Source: Paragonimus westermani (lineage: Eukaryota > Platyhelminthes > Trematoda > Plagiorchiida > Troglotrematidae). From it: a stretch of 64,000 nucleotides of DNA. Position numbers and translations under genes: made by a program. Numbering within the stretch: position 1 is the first letter of the stretch; the number at the start of each line of letters is the position of its first letter. This document shows, in pieces, positions 12,676 to 26,739 of this stretch. The stretch is from NCBI GenBank assembly GCA_008508345.1, contig QNGE01000939.1:124001-188000 (forward strand), given 5' to 3'. The notes under the pieces are model-generated. The model ran no database searches. It saw only the letters and a program-made list of their open reading frames with translations, and had not been told where the DNA came from.

Positions 12676-13302
12676 CTATATAGAATTCATGATTTTCAGG
12701 CTTGTATCCACGTATATACCTTTACCAGTTATTTTAAAAAGTATGACATGAACCGCAAGACAATTAGGTAGGTAACGACAAAAATCAATAGCACCACGAT
12801 AACAAAACTGATGGATTTGAATGCGTTCATCAGTGGGACAGACAATTTTTGTCAATCCTGCTGGATAAAGCTCACCCGGTTGATTACAACGAAGTATCAA
12901 ACGCTTAAGACAACTGAAACTAATGGAATTTGCCGGCGCAAACTTTCTATGTGGCTCAAACCGTTCTATTCGGGAAGTGGAATTAAGTGGGTCATCAGTC
13001 CATTCTTTAAATGGGTGTCGTCGTAATTGCTGTTTGATAGTCATTGACCTTTTCTCGCCAAACCCATGCTTATATGTTTGCTAAATTAACGATTGACTCG
13101 CACTTAATTGCTTTAAACGGTGAACATTCATAAAACGGGACAATCCGCTAATATGCACCAGTGATGCATTCACAAACTTTTCAATACACCCACATAAAAT
13201 GAAATTGTTGGACAAAAGTTTTGCTCTTATCAGAATGCACCTGATTTTTGTATCCTCGTCAAGGCCATAATTTCTGCCAGTTCCTCTTTGCTGGAAAATC
13301 AA
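12676..13302 (-). pseudogene. Cysteine-rich exon-like frame with one internal stop
   Basis: On the minus strand a single register is open from about 13302 to 12676 (209 codons) except for one TAG at 13081-13083. The downstream part (from ATG at 13044) has six cysteines at residues 45, 53, 69, 81, 89 and 95 and an N-glycosylation sequon at Asn21. The upstream part has three cysteines and an NAS sequon, suggesting an extracellular or secreted domain. The upstream border reads TTGATTTTCCAG and the stop itself lies in ATTTAG directly before the second open part. So there may be two exons with 3' splice sites rather than one broken one. A possible donor, G|GTAAAG, lies near the 3' end after the last cysteine. 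I do not recognise the family. Exon, pseudo-exon and chance remain possible. Confidence 0.35.
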
Positions 13303-15467
13303 ATCTCTAATCTCGATAAATTTACTGTCACTGCGGGTAGGATTAACTCAGCTTATCTGAGCACTCATCTACGGCCACCTGTATGCGGTGTTCAATCTGC
13401 CCGACAGTTTTCATGGGGGACGAGTCACCATTACTCATGCTGTCTAACAGGAGTCCTGAATCAATATCTGGGACAATGTTCAGCTTGGTTAATGTAACCA
13501 TTGTCTTCACCCAGCTGAGAGTGCTTGATCACAGAGTTATCAAGCCAACCATCTCGTCGCTTTTATAAAGGAATTCATTGAACTTGGGCATCACTAATAT
13601 GCGAATGCGGCCGAGTGTATCATTCCGTTGTGGATACAAATGAGTGCAAACAAATGGTTTGAACTTGCTCTGAAATAAACATGTCTATCAATCCCTACTC
13701 GTTACATGTTTACATGTGTACTGGCTAAACTACCACCGTACATAGAATAAATGTATCACTTTTAGTTGATATTATCGCGTATATTTTGGTACGGAAGGAC
13801 CACATGATTTGCTGAATACTGCTGATTCTGCTAGGCAACATTTTAATCGATTGCGTACAAGTTCACGAACAAATTTAAGATCCGCAGCAGAATTCATAAG
13901 ACAAACTTTTTCAGAGTTGAGCAACACACCTGTAAAGCCGTGTAAATGAATGATTCAACTTTGTCATGTATGCGTGACAATTGGGTCCATGCATGAACCA
14001 CTTACTTTTCAAGCGAAGAGGGTCAGCTAATCCTTTTGAAATGCCAAATTGAAAAATAGTGACCACCTGTTGGAAACGCACCCATCACGAATTTTCTAAG
14101 TCCAAATTGGCCTTATATTTCAAGATGTTTTGTTCCTCCGATGAGGTCTTGTTTGACTTGTCAAGTCATCTTACAACAAAAGCGGCAATATTCATGGAAA
14201 ATTCCTAAAATGCATCTCGTTTCTTTTTCTCGTTCGTACCACATACAGGAACATGGTGTCCATTTGTGTTGGATGGTGAAAAATACAATGGGATCTCTTG
14301 ATTATTGATCTCATGATAAGTGGGTGGTGTCAAACAGGCAATTTGTACCAGTGCTAACTATAAGTGGAGGCATTTACGCAAAAAATTGGGCGACTCGAGA
14401 GGAAGAGATAGTCTGACGCATTTCTGCCCGGGCTCGCTCTAACTGTTCAACAATTATTGACACTGACCAACTTGATTTAGCCACGTTCATCAGTGTGTCT
14501 GTCGCGTACGCACAGTGACGCGGACATCTCTGTCTACTTTTGCACACGAGCGTATGCCGTGACGATAAACGGAGTAAATGACTTTTCAGTGTTAATTTTT
14601 TGTCAGCAGTACAGATCTTGCTTTATTCATATATCATTAACAGGGCCAGTGAACCATTCATAACAAAACTGTCGTCAGTTAATATAAGTACATGTGAAAG
14701 TTCGTAAATATAAATAATGTTACATCTCTGTTTATCCTTCAAACAACATTGAATACAGTTGTAAAATAATGTCAGGTTCATGAGCCGTTTCTAGCCACTC
14801 CACGACGTTGATCGAAAAAAGAATTAGTAACTAGAAATCACTCCATAGATTCATGTTTACCGTGAACGTATGACAGGCGTGAACACAAAACATCAGATAA
14901 TGAACGATACTCACGAGTCAGTGTCACTTGTTGGTGCTAACAACCATACACTCTATCTTTTGCGTATAAACGACCATTTGTGGAGGCCAAATTACATTTT
15001 CTCTGACAATTCGAGTCACGTATGAATTGAGTATCTTCAGGAAAAGAAAATGATGATTGACTCCCGAACTCTTGACCTTTGTATGGCAAGTGTTCTGCTG
15101 TGAGAAACAATGCTTCCATTTTCAAAAGATATCAGTAAAAACGAACATACTAATGCTACTTTTACCCACTTCCGAACATCCTCAGTCAATTTAGGTTCAA
15201 ACACAACCTCGTGTAAAATTGCCATACCATGTTATCTTGTGAGAATCATTTCGTTTTGGTTTACTCCGCTTGGTAAATGAACCCATCAAAAAACCACTTT
15301 TAGCCGAGAATATTCATTCATTTGGTCCACTCAAGCACTCCCACACTTGATTGTTTGACAGAGATAATTCACTTCCTACTCACGTAATAGACGTCAACAA
15401 CTTGTTACTATTATGCCTGTGATAGTCCATTGTTAGGTTTGTTTCCTTTGGAAGATATCAACATTTT
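13303..15467. other. Mostly unassigned; weak exon-like pieces on minus strand
   Basis: Two overlapping minus-strand frames at 14937-15125 and 15037-15225 look partly protein-like. The second has a GG|GTAAAA donor-like site after its first 20 codons, and TTTCTCACAG, an acceptor-like tract, lies between them. They could be neighbouring short exons of one minus-strand gene, but reading frames and phases cannot be fixed by eye. The rest of the stretch shows nothing recognisable. Confidence 0.25.
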
Positions 15468-15830
15468 TCAGGTATTCTTCATTTGGACTGATGTGAACGA
15501 CCAAAAATACCACTTACTTCCTAAATCAAATTTGCTTATCGTATAAGTGTTCTTTCTAATGTTCGACTTTTCCGTAAACACGAAAATGACAAGCTTTACA
15601 AACAGTAACAAAAGTCGGAAGCATTCACTTGTGATAATCACCGTGATGCTTGCGCTATAAGGATGGTTCGTTTGAATCGGTGTATTGTGTTCTAAAAAAA
15701 CCAGATTGCTTGCGACTAAAACATTTTTAAACCCAAAAGCAGAACGGAAAATAATGAGTTTTCCCATTACTCCAATTTGTTGACATATATTTCTTAACTC
15801 GACTGTTCCAATCTTTTTACAGTAATACAA
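15468..15830 (-). CDS. Possible membrane-protein exon (weak SLC35-like resemblance)
   Basis: This 120-codon minus-strand frame starts with TTG and has its first ATG at residue 22. It contains two hydrophobic stretches, at about residues 31-46 and 60-85. Between and into the second lies a Tyr-x-Ala-Ser...Glu arrangement (residues 58-69) followed by a leucine-rich helix. The order is reminiscent of the first two helices of nucleotide-sugar transporters of the SLC35A type, but the match is loose. No flanking exon with continuing transporter helices could be assembled. The length is also not far from chance expectation here. Confidence 0.18.
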   Translation of the reverse strand: MYYCKKIGTVELRNICQQIGVMGKLIIFRSAFGFKNVLVASNLVFLEHNTPIQTNHPYSASITVIITSECFRLLLLFVKLVIFVFTEKSNIRKNTYTISKFDLGSKWYFWSFTSVQMKNT

Positions 15831-15967
15831 AGAATAACCATTTACATTATTCGTTACAAGTTCGACCGTATTCTTTTCAGGTATATTTGAGTTGCTATCT
15901 GTAAAATAAAACTTTTTACTTAAAATCGATCAGTTGCCTTAAATTCACTGTGTTCAGTCACGAGAAA

Positions 15968-16234
15968 CTAATGCACATTTTTTGACCGGTTTTTTGATTT
16001 GCAAAACCAATGCATCTTAGAGACGGTGTATGCAGGAAGATTACAAAGTTTGCCTCCGATTATTTCACCACACACACTGTTGGTTATAAAAGTTGTGAAC
16101 GGTATTCTACATTTTGGGCTATATACAAAGCTGAAGGCATGTTCAGTGACCACAAAACAATGACACTCTGTCAGTAACCGTACTGTGCCAGTCCTGACAT
16201 CCACACTCCGAACAATTTGGGTACATTGGAACAA
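15968..16234 (-). CDS. Possible cysteine-rich exon, family unknown
   Basis: An ATG-initiated minus-strand frame of 88 codons has seven cysteines (including an ECHC pair and CGE...GGKLC) and no membrane segment. The cysteine spacing suggests an extracellular domain but matches no family I can name. It lies on the same strand as the exon-like frames at 12.7-15.8 kb, so these could belong to one gene. No signal peptide is evident and the splice borders are weak. Confidence 0.15.
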   Translation of the reverse strand: MFQCTQIVRSVDVRTGTVRLLTECHCFVVTEHAFSFVYSPKCRIPFTTFITNSVCGEIIGGKLCNLPAYTVSKMHWFCKSKNRSKNVH

Positions 16235-19200
16235 TTTGCCTTCAGACTTAATTCATGTATTCCAAATAGTCACCCTCTCAATTAGAATATGACATAACAC
16301 CTTAAAACGTTTAAGGTTCAGTTGTTTGTCACATCTAAAAAACTCAGTGAATTTCTTCATCTGTTTTTTGTGAAGCGTCCACATGAATGAACCTGATATG
16401 CATCCTTATTTCTCTAGTAAATATAATGTCACTTTTTGCGAATGTAACTCCAAAGGTTATTTAACTTTTATTGGCGCACATGCTAATTTTGTTTCCCATA
16501 GCGACAACTCCAAATAAGCATGAAAACCGATCACCCTAAGAGATAAAAAGCTGTACAAATGCTTCAAAGGAATTTATCGTGAGTTTGATGTGATAACAGC
16601 TCAAAGCCGTAACACTTCTATGGAGTTCGCATTGCTTTCAGTCAACCAGTGCACAGTAAAGGAGAGATGACTGTAAAGGTGGTCAGTTCATTTGGGGTCG
16701 TCCTATCATTTTGACCTGCTGATTTTCTTGTCAATTGATGGCGGGAACTAAGCGGAAAAACAAACAACACCAGTCAGAAAGAGACTTCTAGAGTTAGAGC
16801 GTTTTAATTAAAAGAAATTGAATTCTTGACAAAATTATTGGGCTCAATAAACAAACCGATTAAAAACATGTGGTTTTCTGAATGTTTTATATACTTTTAT
16901 GTAGGATTTGTCAATTTCTGATCTCTCATCCCAAAATATTTCCATGATTATTATGTCCACTGTGCACAGTCTACTTTTCGGTGACTTTAGCAGCACAACC
17001 CTGCCCTCGCTTGCTTTGCGCTCTATTTCCACTTGATAGTTGTCCCAAACTTACGACGGACACATCCTGTTTAGCAAACCAGAGGAACCGGCTTCACCGA
17101 AATAACATTGTCGTTCATGAGGAAATTGTTTCCAACTTACGCTAGACCGAGTGCGGTGGAAATTGTTGTGAACAGCTACTGTGAGTTAGTGTAGATGGCT
17201 TTGTAACGCTGTCGATTGGCTTCTTATTTTTATCACAAGCGTGCTCAACGTACCCCTAAAAATTTATGAGCCTGTCTGTTCATAGTGATATTCTGGCCAG
17301 TTCCTGTTGAAAAAGAGCCGTCGATTCTAGTTCTGTTTCTGCTGGAGCCTGGTAGGTGTGTATATTTGCAATGACTGAGATTTGAACACTGCTCACATTG
17401 TTTTAAGGCAAATGTACCAGCCCTGTTGGTGATCTTACAATAGGTAATCAGAATTCAATTCAGTGCTGAAAAGTAGTTCGACCTCACAAAATATACTTCT
17501 CTGATCTACCAGATTTTTAAAATTTAATGATTTCCGCGCCTTTTTTACACTTGGCATAATTTTACGAGGTCTGTTCTATCTATCAGCACATGAAAAACCA
17601 AATTGAAAACAAGGGTGCCAACGATACATGAACTGCTAGCGTGGAATTCGCCATAAAGTACAAACCGGTAAATTTTTCAGTGTGGCTTTTTCATTGCCTC
17701 TCTGGGAATAGTTGAAATCACAACACACAAATGACCGGTTTAACTGTGGACGACGATTTCAGATATTTAGGTGTTTCCCAGTAATTTCGTGAGGAAAAGA
17801 ATATCAAAAGCACCATTAATACTTAATCAAGACGACATAATATAGTGAAGCATCTGGCAGTTTTCGTCATTTTGTCTGTAGTTTATACTCGATGACACTT
17901 GGCTTAAAATATTTGAAAAAAACTGCTCGCTTATGTCTGGCGCTCTGACGCAAACTTGACAAAAAATCACTTTCTAATTTACAATGATAACATTTTAGTT
18001 GGAAAACAGATTAATCCCAAAGTTTTGTGTTGTAAGCAATATATTTAGGAAGTCAAATACATGGGCTTGCTTCAATTAACGTGCGCTAATTCGTTTGTGC
18101 GGGATTTTAATGCGGATACAACTTCAGTGTTGTGATGCTTCACCCAACCACCTACCACCTATTCACTCGGTCCAGGTATTGTGTTCACTGTTAACCGTGT
18201 GCAGTGACGGTATGGTTTTTGGGGCCGCGGTGAAACAGGACAGACGGATAACATGTAGCATCACAGAAGCTCAAATTCTAGTCTGAGAAACACGGATGTA
18301 GCCTGATTCGTAACGCATACGCAATGCTGGTTAGAAATAGACATTCCGTAATTTTATTGCTGAATAAGGAGTTGAAATTTCATGACCTGTCTTCAGTGAA
18401 AACGTCCGTTGCTTGTGCAACAATACAGGAACTAGATCAGAAGTTGCGAAACAATTGGAGTGTGAAGAGTGTTTGTCGTGGACGTTTGTGCAACAATTCG
18501 AATAAACTGACGGCAAAGTTTGAAGGCATCAGCTGGTGTCTAAGCTTGAATCTGTGAATCTAAATTATTCTCAGGGAAAAATTAGTTAACTGACACTGCT
18601 TTGCATCCAGCATGACGTGAATGTTCAAGACAGCTTGTCTTACTACAATACGATGTAACCATAGCAAAATTGTATTCTGCTGAACGGTCATCGTGAACAA
18701 GCCTCAATTGGCAATTTAAAAACCATTGCTGGAACATTCTCTTCACAATCAGTTCAGAGCTACCCACTACCATTTGCTGACACACTTGCATGTCTTGTAT
18801 TCTCACGTGAACGCTACTCAAATATTCACTTCTAACCGGAAGTGAACAAACAGTGGTTACCTGGCACGAGAAGAAGAGATGGAAAGTATCGCAAAAGTTA
18901 ACTTTATATGGCGTGTAAAATGTGGTTCAATATTTCTCTAACTTATTTATAAAAGAAAGAAACGCAGTAACTGGAAGATTTTCAGTAACACCCAATCTTA
19001 AATTGTTCCAATTTCTTTCACCCTCTGAGCCCCTGTTGATCAGACTTAACGGTATAAAGATATTGACACAGTCGTGCTCAAAACAAACCTGATTGTTTGT
19101 TCACCTAACCGGATTTACACAACAATGTAACGCCCCTGGAAATAAACAACCTCATATGTACAGTTTTGTGTTTCAAAATATTCACCCATTTCTATGATGT

Positions 19201-22200
19201 CTCCTTTGAATTAACCTGATCTTAGGTTTTTCATTAGTATGCTTTTCAGAACTGAGAGTTCAAAGTTACAGTGCTTCCAAATGTTAAAAAACTTTCCTAA
19301 TTTTTCTTCTGGGGAAAAGATCTGTAACATGATCCTGTTCGAGGATAATATTGATTAGTCAGAGATAAATTAATGAACTGTGAACCTTTTGATAATAACC
19401 AGATGCAAAATTCCTTATGCTCACTTCAAGGAACACCCCTAACCAGATGGGATCAACGCAAAATGGACGATTCACTTAGCCATTAAGACGGTTTTTGTAC
19501 ATTTTTAGCGAATTTGTAGCCAGACTAGAGAATAAACTTGCTAGATACGGTATCCTGCTATGCGTTTAGAAAGTTGTTTTCGAGGAACACTTCAGACAGC
19601 TTTGATGAGAAATAAGAATCAAAGGCAAATTCTTTAAAAAAGCAACCAAACTTGCTTAAATCCTTGTGAATGGACAAAATTGAAACAAGCGAAGCACTCT
19701 GTTTTTAAAGCGTTTCACCCAACAGTGTTAAAATACTTGCAGAAATTAAGTGTTGGTTTTTGGTCAGCGGCGTAGAAGTTCAGGGTGTTTTCAGAGATCT
19801 CCGGTGTATCTTGCACCAAAAGCGGTACAGCCCCTCAGTGTAGTTCGCACACGTTGTCGTTGCTGGTTACCTCAAAATTAAAAACTGAACCTGTTGACTT
19901 CTTGTATTCAAGCTTCTTAAACAGAACGGCAAGATGATCACACTAAGCAACTAGTCATGTTATTTTACAGGTTTGCGTGTTTACCGTGTATAACCTTTTG
20001 AAGTGGTCGGCACCGCCTCGTGCAGCAATATAAATTACCTATCTGAAAAACAAAAACCCCACAGCGAATACTGGTAAAAAATTCGCTAAATATCGTATCC
20101 CGGTTGCCAAAATAATTGGAAAAAATGACAATTATGTAGGCCAATTAAAGAAACATTTCAATACATACCACTCGTTAGTTCATATTATTAATATTTGTAC
20201 ACATACGCTGCTGTTACTCAACTATATTGTGAAAATGTAGGTTTCGAATCCATTAATTTTTGTTCACATTTGATATTTGCTATTGTCAAGTTGTATGATA
20301 TTCCTTCCAAAGACATTTTGTTCCCTCATTATTGTAACTATAATCAAAAGTGTCTCCGTCTCATACGCTTAGATCAGGGGTCCAAAACTCTGGAAGAAAT
20401 AAGAAAGAATATAACATTCTGAGAGTTAACAGTTTGATTTAAAATCAAAAGCTTTGTTACATAAACGGGTGGGTGGATCAGTCGTAGTAAAATGAGAGAG
20501 CGTCGTCAAAATATAAACTACAGACAGAGAATTAAGTGTATAGCAGGACATCAAGTTACGCCACACTAGCTACATCGTTCGCACAAGTCCAAATCTCAAT
20601 ATATTTCAAACAACATTCAATTGACTAATCACAGAAAGACAGTGAAATTGATCACGTGGGTGACATCTAGCATGTGAGTTCTTTCTACGGAAATTTTTCT
20701 GAGGTATTGACAGACAACAAAGTATTTGTATGGGCACGAATATCTCTAGTAGACACCATATGCTGTGAGTGTCAGCACGTCCACGTGCGTTGCAATGGTG
20801 TGTCCAAGTACACGGAAAAACAATCATCGTGATACTTGATGAATATTTTTACAGTACCTTCATTGGTTTTTCCCATCATATCAATGTTATAGATGTTCCC
20901 TCAGGAGATTTTTAATTAATGTATTACAAATTATCTCCTGTTTGCGGCCACTCATGCTTGATAAACAGAAATTTTCGGTTGATGCTATGTCAGATGAATA
21001 GAGTTACAGCAGCGGGGGTAGCATGGAAGTAAAATGCTCTACTGAAACATCAACATCGCGGTAGAAGTGAGTGCTTGAACTCATATTTTTCAGAAAGACA
21101 AAAACACCAGAATTTTTCAATTATCAGGAGCAGAGAATACCGGCACTGAATTTTTTCAGCTGTAATATCTGCTGCGCTAGAAATCAAAGGCGGTTTAAAT
21201 ATTAAAAAATTCAAGATGATCGTGAATTATTTTTGAATCAAATCAAGAAAAAGCTGCATGACTGCGGGAGCTTCGTGCCTGTGAGTAGAATAATGTGTTA
21301 TTGTCAATCTGACGTTCTCCTTAATTAGGATGAATATATCAATAAAAGTGACATTCAGAGAGCTGGCTTCAATAAAACGCTTTTACTGAGTGAACTTATA
21401 ATTGCGCAATGGAGAACAGAACACATACTTTGCAAACCTGTTTGGCGGTCTTTATCACGAAACTTTGAGAAATAATGAGATAAACGTGAAGAATTCATGA
21501 AGCGATCACTATGACGATTTGAGTTGATGTGGCCTCAACGTTCATTGTATACCAATTATCTTTTTTATATTAAGAGAGTCGCTTTTAAAGAGATTATTTG
21601 GTTAAGATTGTTTCATATAACACTGAAAAGACTCTTCACAATAATGTGCTTGCCAGCTGAATAAAAGTCACCGTCATTAGAAAAACTGGGAAGTTTGAGG
21701 GGAAGGTGGAACAAGTAGTTGGAGATGAAAGCGAAAAAATCAAAAGAATATCAGCTCGTCGAGTCTGTTTGCTAGCATTTAAGGTGTAAAATAAGGCTTT
21801 GCCGTAAAGTGCAGTTTCAACTGCTGTGTAATGTGTCCAAAGAGAACCAATCGGAGAAATGACGGAAAGAACGAACAAACAGAAGCTAGAGTTGCCTACA
21901 GTAGATTAATTTAATCATTTCACACAACCGGACTCCCTTGATAATTTTAGTGCTACATCTGTATACTAACGTTCGGTCACTCTTATCAGTAAACATTTAA
22001 TGTCAGCATTATTTACTAGTGATCAGTAAAAGATGGCTACTCGGATGGTTGGGGGTGGTTTAGCAATCAGAGCTTTACAGTTTCAGATTTCAGTCAATGA
22101 AATCAAATTCTTATCATCATCAACTTAATTTTGTTTCAAGTTTCAGTTCTAAAAATAATTGTTTCCACAGTGGTTTTCTGATTGATTCTAAGCACTCAAT

Positions 22201-24780
22201 ATGACAGCAGTGCCTGCAAACTGGGGCTAAAACCTTTTGTACACTGTAGTATGCGCAGCAAGGTTAGCACGAGTGATGTCAGACAGTTTGGGCGTCGTGT
22301 TTAACATGCTATCGACAAATGGATTGAGGACAACACAATGTTACGAGCGAGTTGTAATACCACCTGGGGTGACCTTCCTCAGAAGTTTCAATGTGAGTTT
22401 GATCACACCAATCCAGAGGAAGGCCACCGGAGGTGGCTGAACCTTAGAGTATCAAGAATTGTTCGTAACGTCGAGTTATTTTCCATCCACTCATTAATGC
22501 TGGTGCATAATTTTGTGAAAGCCGGAAAATCATAAACAGTATTTGCTTTTAACGGTGCTGCCAGCTCACTAAGACTTTCTCAGATGTTTCATCATGTTTT
22601 GTATCCGTTACAGTCACAATCAATTCAGAAGGCATCAACTTGCCATCCGAAATCTCTCCCGATTGATTGAATTAAGTTTGAAAATTCCCATCACTCAAAG
22701 TGCCATCTAACCAGTGCATGTGGGTCAGCTGAACGGGTTGTGTGAATGACATCCATATTCGCTAGTCAGTGACGTTCAGTTTGATGCAATCGAGTGTTCT
22801 ACGCATTACTACTGGGTAAGGCAATGGTTATCATGTTTAACGGTCTTTATCATTTTACTGTGATGCAGAGGTTTCATCATGGAATCATCGATTTAAGTTT
22901 TCTGTACAGTCAACGTATCTGATCCGGTAACCTAAGTACTACTCAGGAGATAATGTGACTAAGTATTTCAGTATGACAGTCGGGTCTTACATGAAATGAG
23001 ATCAGAGGAGCGGTGGTCATCACCGTTTTCAAGCAGTAGCAAAATATGCACTTCCGATGGGCTTTGTCAAAACGGAACACCCAGCCTAAGGCTCCCCTTT
23101 GAAAGAAACTGCCTCGGAGGTCCACCTGATTGCCATCCGTTGTATGTGTTGTTTGATATATATCAACCAACTCCCCTTTGACTAATCAGAAAAAGGGAGC
23201 GTCGTTATGTTGAACTCCGGATTTGTAAATATAACTAAATAATTGCCCTGGTTAATTTTGATATTTCGGCCTCCAATATAACTAGCAGACAAAATATCTT
23301 CTACTGCTCATTTGACTAAGAGCAATCAAAGAACGATTTCGAACTTGAATTTAGCTAATTAGACGCAAGACGAGACGTTCACCCAGTGCAAGTGCTTCAG
23401 TGCTTGGATTTAAAATACAAAGAACTATTACAGCTAAACCTGTATGGTTATTTGAATATTCTTGTAATATCCGACAACCAGAAAGTAATTGTCTCTAGGT
23501 AGTTATAAACACTACCTCAGCCAACGAATTTTCGAATGCCACTTAGAATAACTCACTCAGTCTGGTACCCAACTTAAAATCTCTCAAATGAGACTTGTGT
23601 CATGCGATTTTGAAACATCGGGGTATAGGTTTCACTACACCTATGACCAATCCATCCAGTATTTACACACACCTAACTGTTTTACTCAGCAAAAAATTGA
23701 GTAGAACATACAAAACAGTAAACATATCTGTTGACTCATATAACTCTTTTGATCATGACTTTGGAACTTGGAACTTAGTCTCTTCGCCAGCTTTGGTCCT
23801 TTCTTCTCCTCAATCAGCGGATTGTAAAAAGACGACATCGCACAACCTTTTCCCCTCCCGTGTTAATCAAGTGATCCAAAGAAGCATACGGATCTAAGCT
23901 GTTAAAACGAAGACAAAACAATTAGTTACAACACGGACTAGAAATCAAGCACATTAATCACGTTGTTTGTTACATCCATCGGTAAGTGTCAGAAAATTAA
24001 TCTGAATTGCCTGGTGATCATAATGTGTGTGTGTATGAGATACCGTCACAGTCTCTTTTACGGGACTGATTTTTTCGCAATCCGTTTAATTTTTACTCCG
24101 TGGTGAATCATATAGCAAGTTTGGGAGAGTGCTGGTGTGCATTTTCAAATTCTGTTCACAATGTAAAATGATCCAGACCTAAATGAGAAAATTTTATACA
24201 TTCTGGTTTAATCAATATAATTAACTGATTTAGAAAGTTTGTTTTTCAGCCATTTTTGTAAAAAGTTATTCACAAAAATATGTAGGCGCTTTCGCTGTCA
24301 GTTTTCGTTTAAACAGTTAAACAAATTAACGGTGCCCAGTCAGTTCTGGTGCGTTCCAAAGTGAGTAAACGTATACTAAAAAGCAAGTGAAAGTTCGAGA
24401 CTAATGACAGCAAGATGCAAGTGACTTTTGTACAGCATAATATCGACCTATGTTAATGCAGCTTTTTAAAACAGGTTATGACATGAGTGGAAGCTGTATG
24501 ATTTGAATCAGCAACTGTGTTTATCGGATTGACTTTACTCATCAGAGGGGACACATTTTTCAAGTGAACCACCGATTTGATTCCTGATGCATAACGTGCT
24601 TCCCAGTGGAACTTCGGTTGAACACGTGGAACCGATATTTAGAGTAGGCTGCAGTTGTGGTCATTCACGTAGAATTGGAAACAGTCGTTCCTCACAAGTA
24701 CTTAGTTATGTACCTTTCACGAGCTTCTAGAATATATGAAAACCTATGTGTTTGACTATATCAAAAGGTAATCGGCCTGA
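16235..24780. other. Long unassigned stretch, no supported gene
   Basis: About 8.5 kb holds only short frames (up to 100 codons, 23595-23897 plus) without domains or paired splice sites. Overlapping open frames on both strands at 18324-18557 and 22237-22535 look like composition effects. No mobile-element motif, tandem array or RNA gene was recognised. A long intron is a reasonable reading. Confidence 0.4.
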
Positions 24781-24834
24781 GGATTCGATCTGGATGAGCA
24801 ACCTTTGATCACAACCTAATAGTTGCCCATGCTA
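24781..24834 (-). mobile_element. Possible tRNA-like SINE head (weak)
   Basis: On the minus strand a box B-like AGATCGAATCC (plus 24781-24791) follows a weak box A-like TAGCATGGGCA (24824-24834) at tRNA-like spacing. The stems are not preserved and no SINE body could be delimited. This is a low-confidence relative of the better heads at 3.7, 37.1 and 47.7 kb. Confidence 0.22.
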
Positions 24835-26739
24835 ATCAGTTGGAGACCTGGACAAGATATTCGTAACATTTAATCGACGAAGCCTCATTAGTTGTCAAAA
24901 GTTCAGCTCTGACAGACAAAAATTAAATGAAACCGAATTGTTTAGAATGATCAAACTGTACAGATGCGTTGAACTGGTTAAATTTTGTGGCTTTCCTTGT
25001 CACTGCATAAGTTTTAAATTTTTAAAAGAGAACAAACAGCTTCATGAAACCAAATAACAGTCGGTTCACTCTCACAGAGTATGTTCTTCTGGCTTCTATC
25101 CCACCATTCGCTTCTCGCCCCTTCCTCTCTGATAATCAAATTCATCTGTTTGATATTTGCTTCACACCGTCCATTGTTGAAAGTTAAGGAATGAAGCACT
25201 ATTTATCTCGTAAGTTGTTCTAAATTCGCATGAAAAAACCAAGATGTCTACCGAACTGTTTCGTAGTCATTATGGCTGATTATTTTCCGGTCATCTAAGC
25301 ACTGTTTGAAGTGATAACACTTTTAGCTAGAAAAATTTGTTAACTGTTTTTGACTAAATTCGCCAAAGTAGACTTTATGAATTTTCAAGTTTCCGATGAA
25401 AAAGATAACAGACTGTCTCCAATCCACTTCATCTAACTAACAAAACACAGGGCCAACAGTATGCTGTAGTTGATGAATATATCAAATCAAAATGGGTTTA
25501 AAACAAAACAAAGACGGCAACGTCAACAAGTCAGTCATACCCTTAGAATTTTGGTCGATTTCTCAGGATAGCGAAGACAAAACTGTAGTCTCAAGGGAGA
25601 CTGTTCACTCCGCTAGCAAAGTCAGTGCGTCCGGCAATCAAAGTGATTCAGCGAGCGACACATGTTCGATTGACATGTATCGATTGAGTCAGTCGCCAGT
25701 TCCGATCACAATACACTCTACACTCACAATCGTTGTGGATCATGCAAAAATAATGATTTGGTGTAGTTGTCGACATTAGTATGATTTTCGAGGCGTCTTC
25801 CACAGCGAATTTGTGGCATGTGCCTACCGCGCAATATACGGCTGTTTCACACATAATCATGATTGTCATACGATTTCGTAACCTTTCTATGATGTTTTCC
25901 CTCATTATGTTTCTGCGTTCTTATGGTTTGCAGCGAGTTATTTCACTTAACTTCACAGGTAAATGCTCCCCCCCTAACAGAATGCATTAAAAACTATGAA
26001 CCAAGATCTTATGGAGGGATTCCAACGCCTACTTGATATGCGGAACATATTTTCAGCTTCCGAACTCTTTTGGTACACATATACACAATTGCCTCCTTTT
26101 TGAGGAATTCAACATTTTCCAATATTTCTTCGCTTGCCTCCATGAGTTGATGTCAGCCTTTGATGTGGATTGGATTTGTTTTTTCAAACAAACTTTCGGA
26201 GGGTGTGAAACTTCTTATCTTGAGGCCTTAAGCTGAAGGAAGTGGTCCGACACAGTCTACGAAAATAACGAAGAATGTCAGTGAGATTTCGATGTATTCC
26301 AGTTTCTCACACCAGAGAAACGGCATTCCGATGTTAACAGATAATTCCAGGTATTGCTGGTGTATAGTTATACCTCTGGAGACCAGCATAGGCCCTTGAA
26401 ACCGATTGAGAAATGCACCGCAATTACATCAGGATGGAAAATATCTGCGATCAGTTTTTTGCATGAGCAGATAGCCTTATCGTAGAGGTGATCGTTAGTT
26501 GACTAACGCCTCGAACTTTATTGGCAGGGACAGTGAAGCGCACATTTATGAGTTTGGGAGTCGTATTCGATCGACATGTATTCCATTCTTAAACATGCCG
26601 CTCTTCGCAAACTAGTTCTAGCTCAAAACACCAGTATCAACAGCCCTTGTGAACACTTCATGGATCTCAGCTTACTCTGCACAAAATCACTGGGTTCAAT
26701 TTTGAGATGGTTTCTTGTTAGCAGTTAGAAGGAGTAAAG
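24835..26739. other. Unassigned stretch, one serine-rich frame
   Basis: A plus-strand ATG frame at 25492-25779 encodes 95 residues rich in Ser, Asp and Lys for its first 60 positions. An acceptor-like AACACAG lies about 40 bases upstream, but a TGA stop stands in register between the two. No family is recognisable. Sequence at 26.2-26.7 kb may be decayed Penelope-like DNA upstream of the next feature, without readable motifs. Confidence 0.25.
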
